Assembly (NCBI GenBank): GCA_029449235.1
Contig: JANATG010000007.1
Span: forward strand, 1,488,001-1,552,000
Length of the DNA stretch: 64,000 nt
Direction: 5' to 3'
Origin: Linnemannia schmuckeri
Lineage: Eukaryota; Mortierellomycota; Mortierellomycetes; Mortierellales; Mortierellaceae
Shown: positions 11,281-22,238 of the stretch, in pieces
How positions within the stretch are numbered: position 1 is the stretch's first letter
How the letters are laid out: each line of letters opens with the position of its first letter
The notes under the pieces: generated by a model
What the model was told of the DNA's origin: nothing
What the model saw: the letters and a program-made list of their open reading frames with translations, nothing else
Databases searched by the model: none
Program-made: the position numbers and the translations under genes

Positions 11281-11455
11281 GTGTTCTGATCTTAGTCATA
11301 AATTCGTGAAAAACCGAACGGGATACCTCCCCCGTTCTTTTTTGGGTTTGTGCGCTTTTGTCTCTTTGACCTTATCCCCTCGTGCAGATGGGGTTGTGCT
11401 TGTTCATCCAATAGAGTAGGAAAAGTGGGCTCGCAGGGGAACACAAACCATTTCT

Positions 11456-11457
<2 letters not shown>

Positions 11458-11488
<31 letters not shown>
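11458..11488. repeat. Poly-T tract
   Basis: A run of about 31 T residues in non-coding sequence. Assembled length may be unreliable. Confidence 0.9.
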
Positions 11489-13171
11489 CTCGCCCTTGTC
11501 ATTGGGGTAAAGAACAAAGGATGAGGCACATGCGGGGGGTGCTGGGACCACAGAGGGAACGGACCGTCCGTCTTCCCATCCCATCCATCCCATCCACGTC
11601 TTTGTTTGTTTGCTTTGTCTTCTGGTGGAAAAATACAGCACGCACGACATGTATGTCGTCTGAATAGAGGAATGTATACACTCTTTCGACAAGGAGAAGC
11701 AAGCACAACCAAAAATATCTTCTCCCGCTGGCAATACAATACGCTCACGGTCCACCATGATCAAAGACGACTAAAAAAATATCGCTCATTTTATCATATC
11801 CCATCCCATCCGTTAAGCGGTGCGTGCTAAAAAACTAAACAGCATATCGCACACTCGCATACACAAACACTGACGGCTACAACAATAACAACAACAACAA
11901 TAAGGACGACGAACAGCATCAATATGGCTCCTGTAAAACCAAGACAGGCATTCCCACTGAACCCTTTTTTTTTCTCTTTTGTGATCCGTTTTTTTCTTTT
12001 ACTTCTCGCCGTTATTAATATGACACCAACCATTACGCTCACTTACTGTTTTTTTTCTCTTTGCTCGCCTTGCCTTTTTGCCTGTGCCTTTACCTTTGCT
12101 TGTCCTCTTTCTCTTTTTTCTTTCTTTCTTGGCTTTTGCATTGTGGTGATGGTGTATCACTCTCTGCTGCTCTCATGAATGAGTTGTTGGTATCCACCAT
12201 CAGCCATTCTCCTTCTCATGTTCATGCTCAGTTATCATACTCGTGCTCAGCTCAGCATCTCGCAATGATATCAATTTTTTTTGTTTTTTTCTGAGCGAGC
12301 GGACCTCAATGTGCTCGTTCGTTAAATGAAACCTTCACTCTTGTTTACTTTTGTGCTCTCTTTCTTGAGATCGGATCCAATGGCTCAGTGGTTACTATTG
12401 TTGATCGTATTGTATCGCACAAAGTCAATCTATCTTTCGACTCGGTATTTTGGTTTGTGTACTTTCTCATTTTTCATTTTTCATTTTTCATTTTCAAGAT
12501 GACATTTCAGAGCCAAGAGTTGGTCCCATCGTCTACTTTTATTCCCTCGTGCTATTTTGACCTGCTTCGTGCCGCCTATTTCCAGATGAATAGCAAGCAA
12601 AGTGCGAACAAAAAGGGTTGCTTGTCAAGGAGAGAGAGAAAGAAAGAGAGAGAAAGAGAAAGAGAGAGTGCTGACAGACGTGGCACAACATGGCATCGCA
12701 TTGCATGGCATTAACATAAACATTGGCATTGGCATTGGTATTCGTTTTAGCCTTGGCCATACCAATCATCAATAGGCAATGCAATGGTCCCAATAAGTCT
12801 TGACCAAATGGCCAAGAAAAAAGTTGTCGTTGTCGGACTTTTTCCAATACCGCAAAAAAAAAGTGCTGCTTTCATTTCATTTCATTTTTAGGACATCCAT
12901 CCATTTCGTCTTTGTCAGTTTTCCTCCGAGAAAGGGAGCTGAACGGGTATCCTGATGTCCCCTTCTATTTTTTTTAATCATTCAATTCACTTTTTCCTAG
13001 CGTCTTCATGTGCCATGCGGCGCCTCTTTCTTAAGTAATAAAACTCGAATAAACCCCAAAAACGATAAAAGACCGTCATCATTGTCATCTGCCATAACAT
13101 CTACAAGCTGATCATTGACGACTGAAGAAGGTTGGGTCACTACATGAAAGAAAAGTAATTTACCAATTCAT

Positions 13172-13232
13172 CCACGCACCCACGCACCCACGCACCCACG
13201 CACCCACGCACCCACGCACCCACGCACCCACG
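13172..13232. repeat. Octamer minisatellite, unit CACGCACC
   Basis: Seven to eight perfect tandem copies of the 8-bp unit CACGCACC. An 8-bp period cannot keep a reading frame of fixed composition, so this is non-coding. It is isolated and not telomere-like. Confidence 0.92.
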
Positions 13233-14925
13233 TTACTATATCCATCGCCAGGTACTTTCCACGTACAGTTTTTTTTAAACCGTCGAACATGGTCCAAGGG
13301 ACCCTCCACTCCCGACTAAGAAAGACAACGTGCACCTTTTTTTTGTTGTTGTTTGATATCCGCGTGGGGCGATGTCTTTGAAGTGGATCACCACAAGACA
13401 TTTTTCTTCAATTATCCAACTCAAACGGGACCTGACTCGATGACCATTTCATTTATTCACCTTCTAGTCAAGCAACAACGCAGCAGGATAATACTCCCAC
13501 ACTCACTCTACTCACTCGTTCACTCACTCACTCACTCACTACCACCATTTCCACGACACCGACACGACTAGCATCATCGCATACATACGTTTGCAACTGT
13601 ACGCTCATCCCAACAAAAAAAAAGAAAAAAAAAAGAAACGAGACATCACCATCATCATATTTCATCCGCTATCTTTTTCGTTCGCCTTCGTGCCTTCTTC
13701 CTCTCTCACTCGTCCGTTTGCCTACTTCATTGTTTTTGATCGATTTTTTTCACAAAAAATACGGCCGCCCGACTGGTCCTCTCTCTTACTGTGTGAACTT
13801 CGCCTGACTTATTATTTCATTTTGATCGACTCAATATCCACCGTTGCTCTACCGACTGACTGCCTGGCTGTCTGACTGGTTGCCCGATTCTTTGGACCTA
13901 TTTTTTTTTTCTCCACGGAGTGTACAAAAGCGAAACAAGGTACTCATTCCCTTTCTTTATACGCTGATCAGCCTCACTCGTTCATTCCATTTCATTCCCT
14001 GAATCAGCAACCGTCAGCAACGAAAAAGACAAGAAGATAAGGAAGAAAAGGCACGATTCTTTGAGTTGCGAGCAATAGTTGCTTGTACTTGTTTGAACAT
14101 AACATAGCAGCTACGTTGATGACGAGCTTTTTTTCGATAGTTTTTTTTTTTTTTTTTTTTTTTTTACATTTCTCCCCTCCCCCCCACACAGCATAGTCAT
14201 TTTTTTTTTTTCTATTTTCTATTTTCTATTTTCTATTTTATATTTTATATTTTATTTTTTTTCTTCCCATTGCTGCTGCTCCTGCTGCTGCTCCTGCTCC
14301 TCGTTCCTCCTCTTGGTCCTGCTCCCTGCTCCCTGCTCCTCCTATTCTTTCTTTTTATTCTTCTTCCTACACTTCTTTTTCTTCCTCCTCCACCTCCATC
14401 TGCCTCTATCTCCTCCTCCTGCTGCTGCTCCCTCGGTTGCCTGCTGCCTCTCTCTCTTCCCATATTCATTTCTTTTTTTACACTTCTCACTTCTTGTTCT
14501 CACTTCTCACTTCTCTTTTCTCTTCTTCTCTTGTTCTCTTCTCTTCTCTTCTTTTTCTCTCTTCCCTTCTTCCATATTATTATTCCACTCTCTAATTTTT
14601 TTCCTTCCTCTTTATATCTCCTCCACCTTCCTTCACCAGTCCCCACTAGTCTCACGTATTCCCATTCCCTGGTCCTTGTCTTTGACCTTTTGACCCTTTG
14701 ACCCTTTGACCCTCTTTCATTTGCCCACACGTACACTTACACTTGCACTTACACACACCTACTCCCACTCTCACTCCAACTCCCATTCCCTCTCCCATTC
14801 TCTCATTCCTTTCCTTCTTTCCTCTTTTCACTCACTCTGAATTCACTCACCTTGCTCTGCCCTGCCCTGCCCTTGCCCTGCCTTGCACTCGTGTACCATC
14901 TTCTTTGCCTTCTCCCTTTCCTTGT

Positions 14926-14941
14926 CCACACACACACACAC

Positions 14942-14984
<43 letters not shown>

Positions 14985-14994
14985 CACATATACA
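14926..14994. repeat. (CA)n microsatellite in the leader of the methyltransferase gene
   Basis: A CA dinucleotide tract of about 65 nt with two CG interruptions, ending 20 nt before the proposed start codon at 15014. It is preceded by 500 nt of CT-rich sequence, so the sense-strand leader is almost free of G. Confidence 0.93.
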
Positions 14995-15013
14995 CACTTC
15001 CCAGTCTGCTCGA

Positions 15014-17535
15014 ATGGGCAACTTGCCTTCCTCCACATCCACAGAGCCTCTGGCTCCTGGCAAGCACCGCAACCTCTCTACAATCTCTCTTCCTCCTACC
15101 ATCCCCCGTCGCCACAATATGAAAGACGCCGAGCGCAAAGAAATCTTCCCCATCTCTGACGAAGGCGCGCCGCCACTACCTGGCCGCCGGGGTTCGATAG
15201 GCTTTTTCCGGGGCAAACGAGCCAGGGCGCCGATGACTCTGGATCATAACCAGCTTTTCCAGAATCTTCAAAACATCCAGAACCTTCAGAACCTCGATAT
15301 GACCCATTGTTCCTGGCAAAACTACCACTATCTCTCCGACTCTTCTAATCCTAATTCCAATCTCAACTCGCTCTCTACCACGCCCACAACTACTGCCACC
15401 ACCCCCGCCCTCACCGCCGCTGCAACGCCAACCACCCCCATCGGCCCTCAATACCACTCCCTTCACAACCAGCAATCACGGTCGCCACAACCAGCAAGCC
15501 CTGTTGCGGTCTCAATACAGGACTATCATCCGAGACAGGAGCAGAAGCTCGCCACGTTTATGAAGCGTAACCTTCTCCCTCCACACATCCTTCTCACCCC
15601 AACCAGTCTCTCATCGTTGTCGTCCGTTCCCAACTCTGCTTCCTCTTCACCGACTGTCGATTGCTGTTCCAATACATGTCTTCAGATCATACCAGAACAA
15701 CAACAACTACAGCAACAACCACCTGCACCGCAACAACAGACATACGATGACCAACGGTTACCACAATCGTATTATCAGTCTCACTTCAACCACCAAAACA
15801 GCCACAGCAGTGCCTGTGATCACCGTCCAACACTGGAACACTACTCGAGTTTGGATTCTATACCTTCGACGCACGATGTCCCAACTCTGTCCGTCTCTGA
15901 CTGGGGCAACCAGGGCCGATGGGCAGGGGAGCAAAGCTGGTCAGAAGAGCTGCCTGAAGGACTGGAGCACGACGGTGGTCCTTGGGACACCATGGACAGG
16001 CAAGTTCTTTTGCTAATGCTCTTTGAAAAAAAAAGTTGCTTTTTATTTTGTGCCGATATCAATTGTTTGCGGTGCCCCTTCTATCTCTCTCCCTCTCTCT
16101 GTCTTCGCTTGTCCTCCTTCGCTCTTTCTTTTTTCATTCTCTCCTTTTGTTCTTCCCTTTGTTAAGGCCAATTCAGGTCGGTCAAGTCAGCTCTGGTCTG
16201 GCTGATATATCACAATGGGATGAAACATAGAGGTCCCTCTTATCTGCATCCTCTATATCGCACCGCGCGTTTTCATCCTTCTGTCATATTCTTTTCATTG
16301 GCCACTCGGAATAATCCCCCGTTATTGAACACACGCCCAACCTCAACGCAAACAAATACAACTTGCATTCGAAAAGGATTTTCAAAAAGTGACAACACAA
16401 AAAACATAAAGAGAGACACAGAGTACAACAAGATCGGCCAACCTGTTTGTGTAAAGATCAACTTTATTAAAACCACGTTTCTTGTCCTCTTCTTCTCTTT
16501 CTTCATGTCATCGTTACTACCCGACCATTGCGCAACGATTCCAATAGTTACACGGTCGAGCAACACATCACCCGCTCACTCTGCAAAGGCCAAAACTACT
16601 CTGCACCCCTCGACTTTTCCAAGCAAGCATCGCATGCAGCTCTGCACGGACAGGCAGACGATGTTTTCGAGTCCGACGACACGGAGACTGCCACGTGCAA
16701 CCGCGATCCCGTCTCCAGCGATATGCTCGACACCCACCCCGTCCAACCCTCGTCCTCCGTCTCCTCCATGGCCACTCTTGATCCCCAGACAGCCGCCCCC
16801 GATTTAAACAATGGCAACGAACGGTCGCTTGTAATCCTCTCCGTTGGCTGCGGAAACACCCAATGGGCTACAGAGATGGCACTGGCCCACCCACAATCCG
16901 CCATCCATGCGATCAATGTCAGCCAGATCTCGACTCTCCCTGCAGTCCCAGAGACTACGCCTAGCTTTGACCTCGATAACCTGTTCTTTTACAACCTCGA
17001 CGACAACTCGCTCCGCGTTCCCTTTGTTTCTAACTCGGTCGATTATATCCACGTGCGCCGCTTTTTGCCCAATGTCAGCAAGGCAAAATATCTGGCGTTC
17101 TTGCGCGAGTTGGTTAGGGTGTTGAAGGTGGACGGATACCTGGAGCTGGTCGAGTTGGACTTGCGACTCCGAGACTCGGGTGTTGACAGCTGCTGGCCCA
17201 GTTACTGGACTCTGATTGGGTTCGACAAGATGGGGATCGACACTTCGCTTGCATTGAATCTGGCTGGGATTCTGAGAACAATGCCCGGAATGGAAGTAAA
17301 TCACAAGTCATGTGTGCATATGCCAGTGGGCATTCATGGTGGTCGAGTTGGACTGACGGCCGAGTTGCTGTGCTGGCGGTTTGCGTTGACGGTGCGTCCA
17401 TGGCTGATGCGACAGGCGATGCTGTCGGGGGCTGAATTTGACGATCTGCTGGAGCGTGCTCGTCAGGAAACTCGCACTCTGAAGAGCTACCAGGTCTTCC
17501 ATGTGGCCGTTGGGCGCAAGACCGCAGCTGGTTGA
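15014..17535 (+). CDS. Class I SAM methyltransferase with long disordered N-terminus, possible N-myristoylation
   Basis: Two exons, 15014-15999 and 16548-17535, give 657 residues. The first 320 or so are Gln, Asn, Pro, Ser and Thr-rich and look disordered. The C-terminal half holds a methyltransferase fold: a motif I variant VILSVGCGNTQWATEMA, then SNSVDYIHVRRF (motif IV region) and LVRVLKVDGYLELVELDL (post-II region). This matches the expanded fungal family related to LaeA-type and Methyltransf_25 proteins; the substrate is unknown. The frame is also open upstream of 15014, but the chosen Met follows the CA repeat and gives MGNLPSS, a good N-myristoylation consensus (Gly2, Ser6). The 548-nt intron needs a GC donor (GCAAGT at 16000) to keep phase; the join gives MDSYTVEQHI. 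The methyltransferase half is secure, the exon join less so. Confidence 0.8.
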
Positions 17536-17650
17536 GTACGCGTTTCTGTCTGCTCGAACACCACTGGTCTTGTTTAAGACGAATCGCTATCGTCTTTTTG
17601 TTCCTTGAACCAATCGCTGCCTTTTGTTTTGGTCGATGTTTCCTGCTTAC

Positions 17651-17689
<39 letters not shown>

Positions 17690-18075
17690 CGATACCCAGT
17701 TTTCCCGCCTCTTTTTTTTTCTTTATTCACTGTACTATTGACTTCCTTACTTCTTTATTGTTGTGTCTATACATTACTCCGTCGCTCATTTTTTTCTTTC
17801 TTTTTTTACTTGTCTCCCTTCATACCCTTTCACTCGCTCTTTTCATCTCTACGTCTTTTTCTCCATCCGCTCTCTTGTTTTCTCTTTCTATTTTATCATC
17901 AAACATCCCAAAAAAACAACAACAAAAACAACAGCACCTCTTCTCAGCCAAAAACAAAAAAAAAAAAGAACACAAGCTTACCAAATGTTTTCCTCGTCTT
18001 CATTTCAAGTTTCTTTTTGCGAGGTTTTTTTTTACCCCGTGCAATTGTACAATAAACTATTTTCCCTTTTCTTTC

Positions 18076-18106
<31 letters not shown>

Positions 18107-18230
18107 GAAACGGAGGCTCTACTTGGCTCTTTGATGTATGTGTATGTATGTATGTATGTGTTATATGTGTGTGCGCGCTTTTTTATTAATATAAGTGGGG
18201 TTGTGGTAATGTTAATAATATGGCGCTCAT
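17536..18230. other. Convergent 3' intergenic region with long T tracts
   Basis: This lies between the stops of the plus-strand methyltransferase and the minus-strand Rad60-like gene. It contains a 34-nt T run (17656-17689), a second T run of about 22 nt near 18081-18102, and several TATG repeats near 18134-18160. No gene is seen. Confidence 0.6.
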
Positions 18231-20506
18231 TCACCCTACACGTACGACGAGCATATCATCGTCTTCGACCTCCGTATTACCGATGACGGTGGTTGGATCG
18301 AGCGCTTCGTCGTCAAACTCGAGTTTGACCGTGGTCGATGTCGGAATCTGCTTGATAGACTTGTAATGCGAGATAATTGCATGCACCGTCGTCGTCTATA
18401 CAAAAGTAGGAGACAGAGACAGAGGGAGAAGGAAAAGAGAGGGAAGGATGTGTTTGTATTCAAATTGACGGTTAGCAAATGGTAGACAACACGGTGCGGA
18501 CAAAACTATTGGTCCATGCTACCAATTCCTTCGTTTGATCCAGTCAAGATAGATTTGGTTTCCGATGCGATATATAAAAAGGGACAGGTTACCTTCTTGA
18601 CACGGATCTTTTGATCAGCGGTATCCTTGCCTCTCAGTTTGATAAATATATGCTCTTCGGAGGCATCGCCAGCATCATTATGTTGTTCGCCGCCGCCATC
18701 ACCACCTTGCTGGTGTTGTAATTCATGAGCAGCAGCGGCAGCCGCCTCAGCGGCCTGTCTTTCCATTTCCGCCAGTTTTCTACTGCGCTCCAGATTTTCC
18801 TGTTCCTTGATATACTTGTATGCGTCCTGGCTATAGGCATCAATGATGACTCGGGCTGGGAAGTCGAGTGCTGCAGGGGTTGAACTGGGCATGAGTCGGA
18901 TGCCGAGGTAGGTGAATACAGTGGACGAATAGCTGATCCCCTTTTGGTTGCAATAAAACGTCATCATCTCCCTGAACGGATTGTTCTATACGTAAAGAAA
19001 AAATACACGAAAGGAGTTGTTCATGATTAGCAGCACAGCTTGATATATTAACACTTAAAAATAAAAAAGCAAGACGTGAAAAAAGTAGTGCGAAGGGTAG
19101 CTTACAGATCGGACGGTGACTTGGACGGCTCGCTCTAGTATCCTCTGGGGTTCAACCGCCTCCGGTGGCACAATGAGCAAAGGATGCCGATTCATCCTCA
19201 CCACCAGTAAGACGGTATGGTAATTGGAAGGAGAAGACGGTTGATGCGGAGATCCAGATGTCCCTGTATTTGCTCCTGTTGCTATAGCACCATTGCCGCC
19301 ACTACTACTGCCATGAGAGGATGCTGCTACTGTAGCTGCAGCGGGTATACTGGGTGACGATTGCGAAGGCTGAGAAGATTGCGATTGCGACAGTGAAGAG
19401 TTGGCAAAGGGTTGGGAGAGTGACGATGGGGAGAGTGGTGAGGCGCTTTCCATGGACTGTTGCGATGCAATAGTGTTGAGCTTTGCGGCTATCGAGGCCA
19501 GGTCCGGGTCCAGTTCATTCATTTTCTCGAAATCGTCGTCGTCCAGATCAATCACAGTCGTCGTCACCGCTGCCGTAGGTCTACTCAAAGACCTATTATA
19601 AATGAAAGATAGTATGTTACATGTAAGTTCTAACTAGACTCTACAGCGTTCGATGATATGTATAAAGGCGCTGAAGCGAACAAAATGAAACGGGACGAGA
19701 TAGACGGTGTTCTTACGGTATGTGGGAGGGATAGTGTCGGGTAGGAAGTTCTGGTGGAGGAGTCAATGACACTTCCCGTTTCCGCTTCGTTTCCTGTGCT
19801 GCTGCCTTCTTTTGCGCCTCGGCTTTGGTGCTTTCCGTGGTCCTAAGAGAGATGATAGGCGGTCAGTTGGTAAAATGACAGCGTAGGTTAGTGGCTAAAG
19901 TCGTCAATCGATATCTCTTTCCAGCAGCTCAAACAGTCTAACATGTTTGTCCTTGTGATGCTGATGAATCTTACGCCAAGTCGTCTTCAAGGTCCAGCGT
20001 AGGCTGTACGTCTGCAGTGGATGGAATCTTCAGATCCAGAATCTCAAGCTCGTTCTCTTGTTTTGTCAACTCTTCGTTGACCCTTGACTCTAATGTTTCA
20101 ACAAAGAGAGAGTTACTGTGTTAATAGTTAATGTTATGTTTTTTGACATGTGGGAGAGAGGCGAAGAAGGGACGCAACGATAAATTCTACGATTGTTACA
20201 ACTATAAAAAGGCAAGTGCTAGTGTGAAATTGTTGTATATTGTCTGTTACCTTGAATCTTGTGTAGCTGACGGAAGCTGACACTTGCTCTATTGAAAAAA
20301 TCATCCTCGACTCGCTCGCTATAGTTGTGGGCAAGGGCACTACTACTACTCCTGTTGGCGCCACTTGTATTGTCTGTCCGAGGGGAGAGGAGTTCAGAGT
20401 TAGGCGAAGAGGTCGAGGCTGAAGTAGGGACGACCTTGCTTCGTTTTGCGCGTGGTCTGGGTTGAGGTCTCTTCTGGACGGGCTTGTTGTCGTCCGAGTC
20501 TGACAT
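18231..20506 (-). CDS. Rad60/Esc2/NIP45 family SUMO-like domain protein
   Basis: Six exons (minus strand): 20506-20251, 20089-19975, 19842-19717, 19592-19106, 18985-18593 and 18395-18231; 513 residues, all phases consistent. The N-terminus is basic and Ser-rich. A SUMO-interacting motif VIDL followed by acidic residues lies at about 179-187. Two ubiquitin-like folds follow: one around 255-370 (YHTVLLVVRMNRHPLLIV onward) and the C-terminal one at about 440-513 (EHIFIKLRGKD to DDDMLVVRV). They are separated by an Ala/Gly-rich coiled stretch. Ending in a SUMO-like domain without a processing GG is diagnostic of this family. Known role: these nuclear proteins bind Ubc9 and SUMO machinery in DNA repair, replication-fork stability and silencing. 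It is divergent from MED21 with a 417-nt shared promoter. Confidence 0.85.
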
Positions 20507-20923
20507 TGCTGGTTGATTGGGTTTGGTGTTTGCTTGGGTGCTGGTTGCTGGTTACTGGTTGCTGGTTGCTGTTTCTGTTGTGGAGTGAGTGATGGGCAAA
20601 GGATGTGTTGTAAGACAAGGGTGAGAGGAACAATGGAGTGAGGAAGTGGAAAAAGAAAACAATTTTCGTACTCGAGAACAATACCTTGGTTTGGCGAAGG
20701 GGGGCGCAAAGGAAGCCAGGGAACGGCTGTGGCTTATTCGATTTGATCGCCCACAGTAGAGATCAAAAGAACAGAGTGTTGTCCTTCGCGTCTTCTCGAC
20801 CTTTCACTCTCAGGCGAATCACTTTCTCGCACACAAACACATACACATACTCATCGACTTACCTCTCACATCACTCACTACTCTACTCGCCCACCACTGC
20901 TACCAGAGTCTACTTCACAGACC
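20507..20923. promoter_or_regulatory. Bidirectional promoter between the Rad60-like gene and MED21
   Basis: Two start codons on opposite strands are separated by only 417 nt, so both promoters must lie here. The plus side ends in a CT/CA-rich leader (about 20800-20920). The minus side carries CAACCAG-like short repeats (20520-20575). No TATA box is obvious at a convincing distance. Confidence 0.55.
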
Positions 20924-21560
20924 ATGGACAGACTGACCCAGCTGCAGGATGCGATCGACAAGATGGCGTTGCTCTTTGTCTCCTCCCTCGACCATCTCAC
21001 CAAGAATGCGCCTCTCGTCCCTCTCCATCCCAACGTCCCCGTCGTCAGCACAGGTATCCGCCTGCTTGTTGCTCCTTCTTTCTCAAACTTGTACTGTATT
21101 CTAGTATAACTGCGACTGAACGCTCTTCTCATCATACTGTTTGCTTCGAATAGATCATGGCATGCCTCAGGACCAGCTTCAGAGTCAGTACCACCACTTA
21201 CTTCTTCGCTGTCACAGGCAACTTGCCCACTGGGTCTCGAATTCTTGATTTTCTTGATCAATGCCTCTTAACCACCCTCTTCTTTTGGTGGCAAAAATAA
21301 CCCTTCCTTCACTAGACTCTGCACAAGAACTGGCACTCGATATCAGTCGTCAGGCAAAAGAACTTGAGGCCCTGATCGACAACCTGCCTGGGATCTCTCA
21401 AACCCCCGAAGCTCAAATCCATGACCTCGAGGATCTCGCCCAGCAGAACGCCAAAGCCACAGTAGAATACGAATTGGCTGTCAAGGAGGCCAAGGAGCTC
21501 CTGCAGGAAGTCACCTTTGCTCTTCGACGTATTGCCGAAGACCAAAGCATTCGTTCGTGA
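20924..21560 (+). CDS. MED21: Mediator complex subunit 21 (Med21/Srb7)
   Basis: Three exons, 20924-21053, 21154-21183 (a 30-nt micro-exon) and 21316-21560, encode 134 residues, typical for Med21 (about 140). The N-terminus MDRLTQLQDAIDKMA is the hallmark start of the family. A PLVPLHPN-type linker follows, then a long helix from SAQELALDISRQAKELEALI to EEVTFALR-like C-terminal coiled coil. Med21 pairs with Med7 as a four-helix hinge in the Mediator middle module and is essential for RNA polymerase II transcription in yeast. The micro-exon uses a GTCAGT donor and keeps phase. It is divergent from the Rad60-like gene. Confidence 0.9.
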
Positions 21561-22238
21561 AAAGCTTCGTCCTCTTATCTCTTCTCTACTGCTGTTTATG
21601 TCTACGACGACCTCTTCGTGTGGCAAAGCACATATGGGTTTTACCCATTTATTTCTCAACCGAATCAGCTTTGTCAAAAAAATTTGACGCGATTCAGATT
21701 TGTATTTTACCCACACTCACTCACTTACTCCCTATGACATATTTCTCCTCGACTTTCTAACTAGACCATTCTGACGCGTCTTTTTTTCATCCACCATGTA
21801 CATTATCCACATCCTTCTATTCACTCACTCTGCAATAAACGCGGAAGCCCTAATTGGTTTCAGAGCTCTTGTAGTTTTCTTTTTTCACGGGCGTACATTT
21901 TATTTACGGATTATGGGCAGCATGTCAACCACTGTGCAAATGGTCAAAGTATGAGGAAAGAGGAAGTAGGGAAGCAGAAAAGATGAAGAATGAACATAGA
22001 AAACAGCAGCGACAGGAAACAGGGCAGAAAGGAGGTGTCAGCAAAGAGGGAAAAAAAGCAAGCAGATCTAAAGAGATCGAGGTATATGTGTGTAGAAGGA
22101 TGGGTAGATTGGGAGTGATGGAAAGTGAGGGAAAGAAAATGATCGAGAAGGAGAGGTAAATGGAAATATATTTAAAAGGAAGAGAAAGAGACCAGCGAGG
22201 TCCGATAAGGATAGGGAGGAGGTGGGTCGGCAAGATAT
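21561..22238. other. Convergent 3' intergenic region between MED21 and PEX11
   Basis: About 680 nt holding the 3' ends of both genes. The right half (21950-22200) is purine-rich on the plus strand. No gene or defined terminator is recognised. Confidence 0.5.

Larger units (their letters stand above)
8737..15013. other. 6.3-kb gene-free, low-complexity region
   Basis: Nothing here reads as a protein or structural RNA gene. The region alternates strand-biased tracts: purine-rich on the plus strand at about 9000-9050 and 9640-9790, and pyrimidine-rich at about 10290-10660 and 14270-14840. It also holds several simple repeats (listed separately), poly-T runs and TTTGACCC repeats (about 14680-14713). 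The longest frame (199 codons from 10126) is Ser/Leu/Pro repeats caused by the CT tract. The last 700 nt are probably the leader and promoter of the methyltransferase gene at 15014. The rest could hold a long non-coding transcript, but I see no direct evidence for one. Confidence 0.6.

Noticed and set aside
13172..13232. Telomeric repeat
   Set aside because: The CACGCACC unit does not match TTAGGG-type repeats and lies inside the contig between unique sequences.
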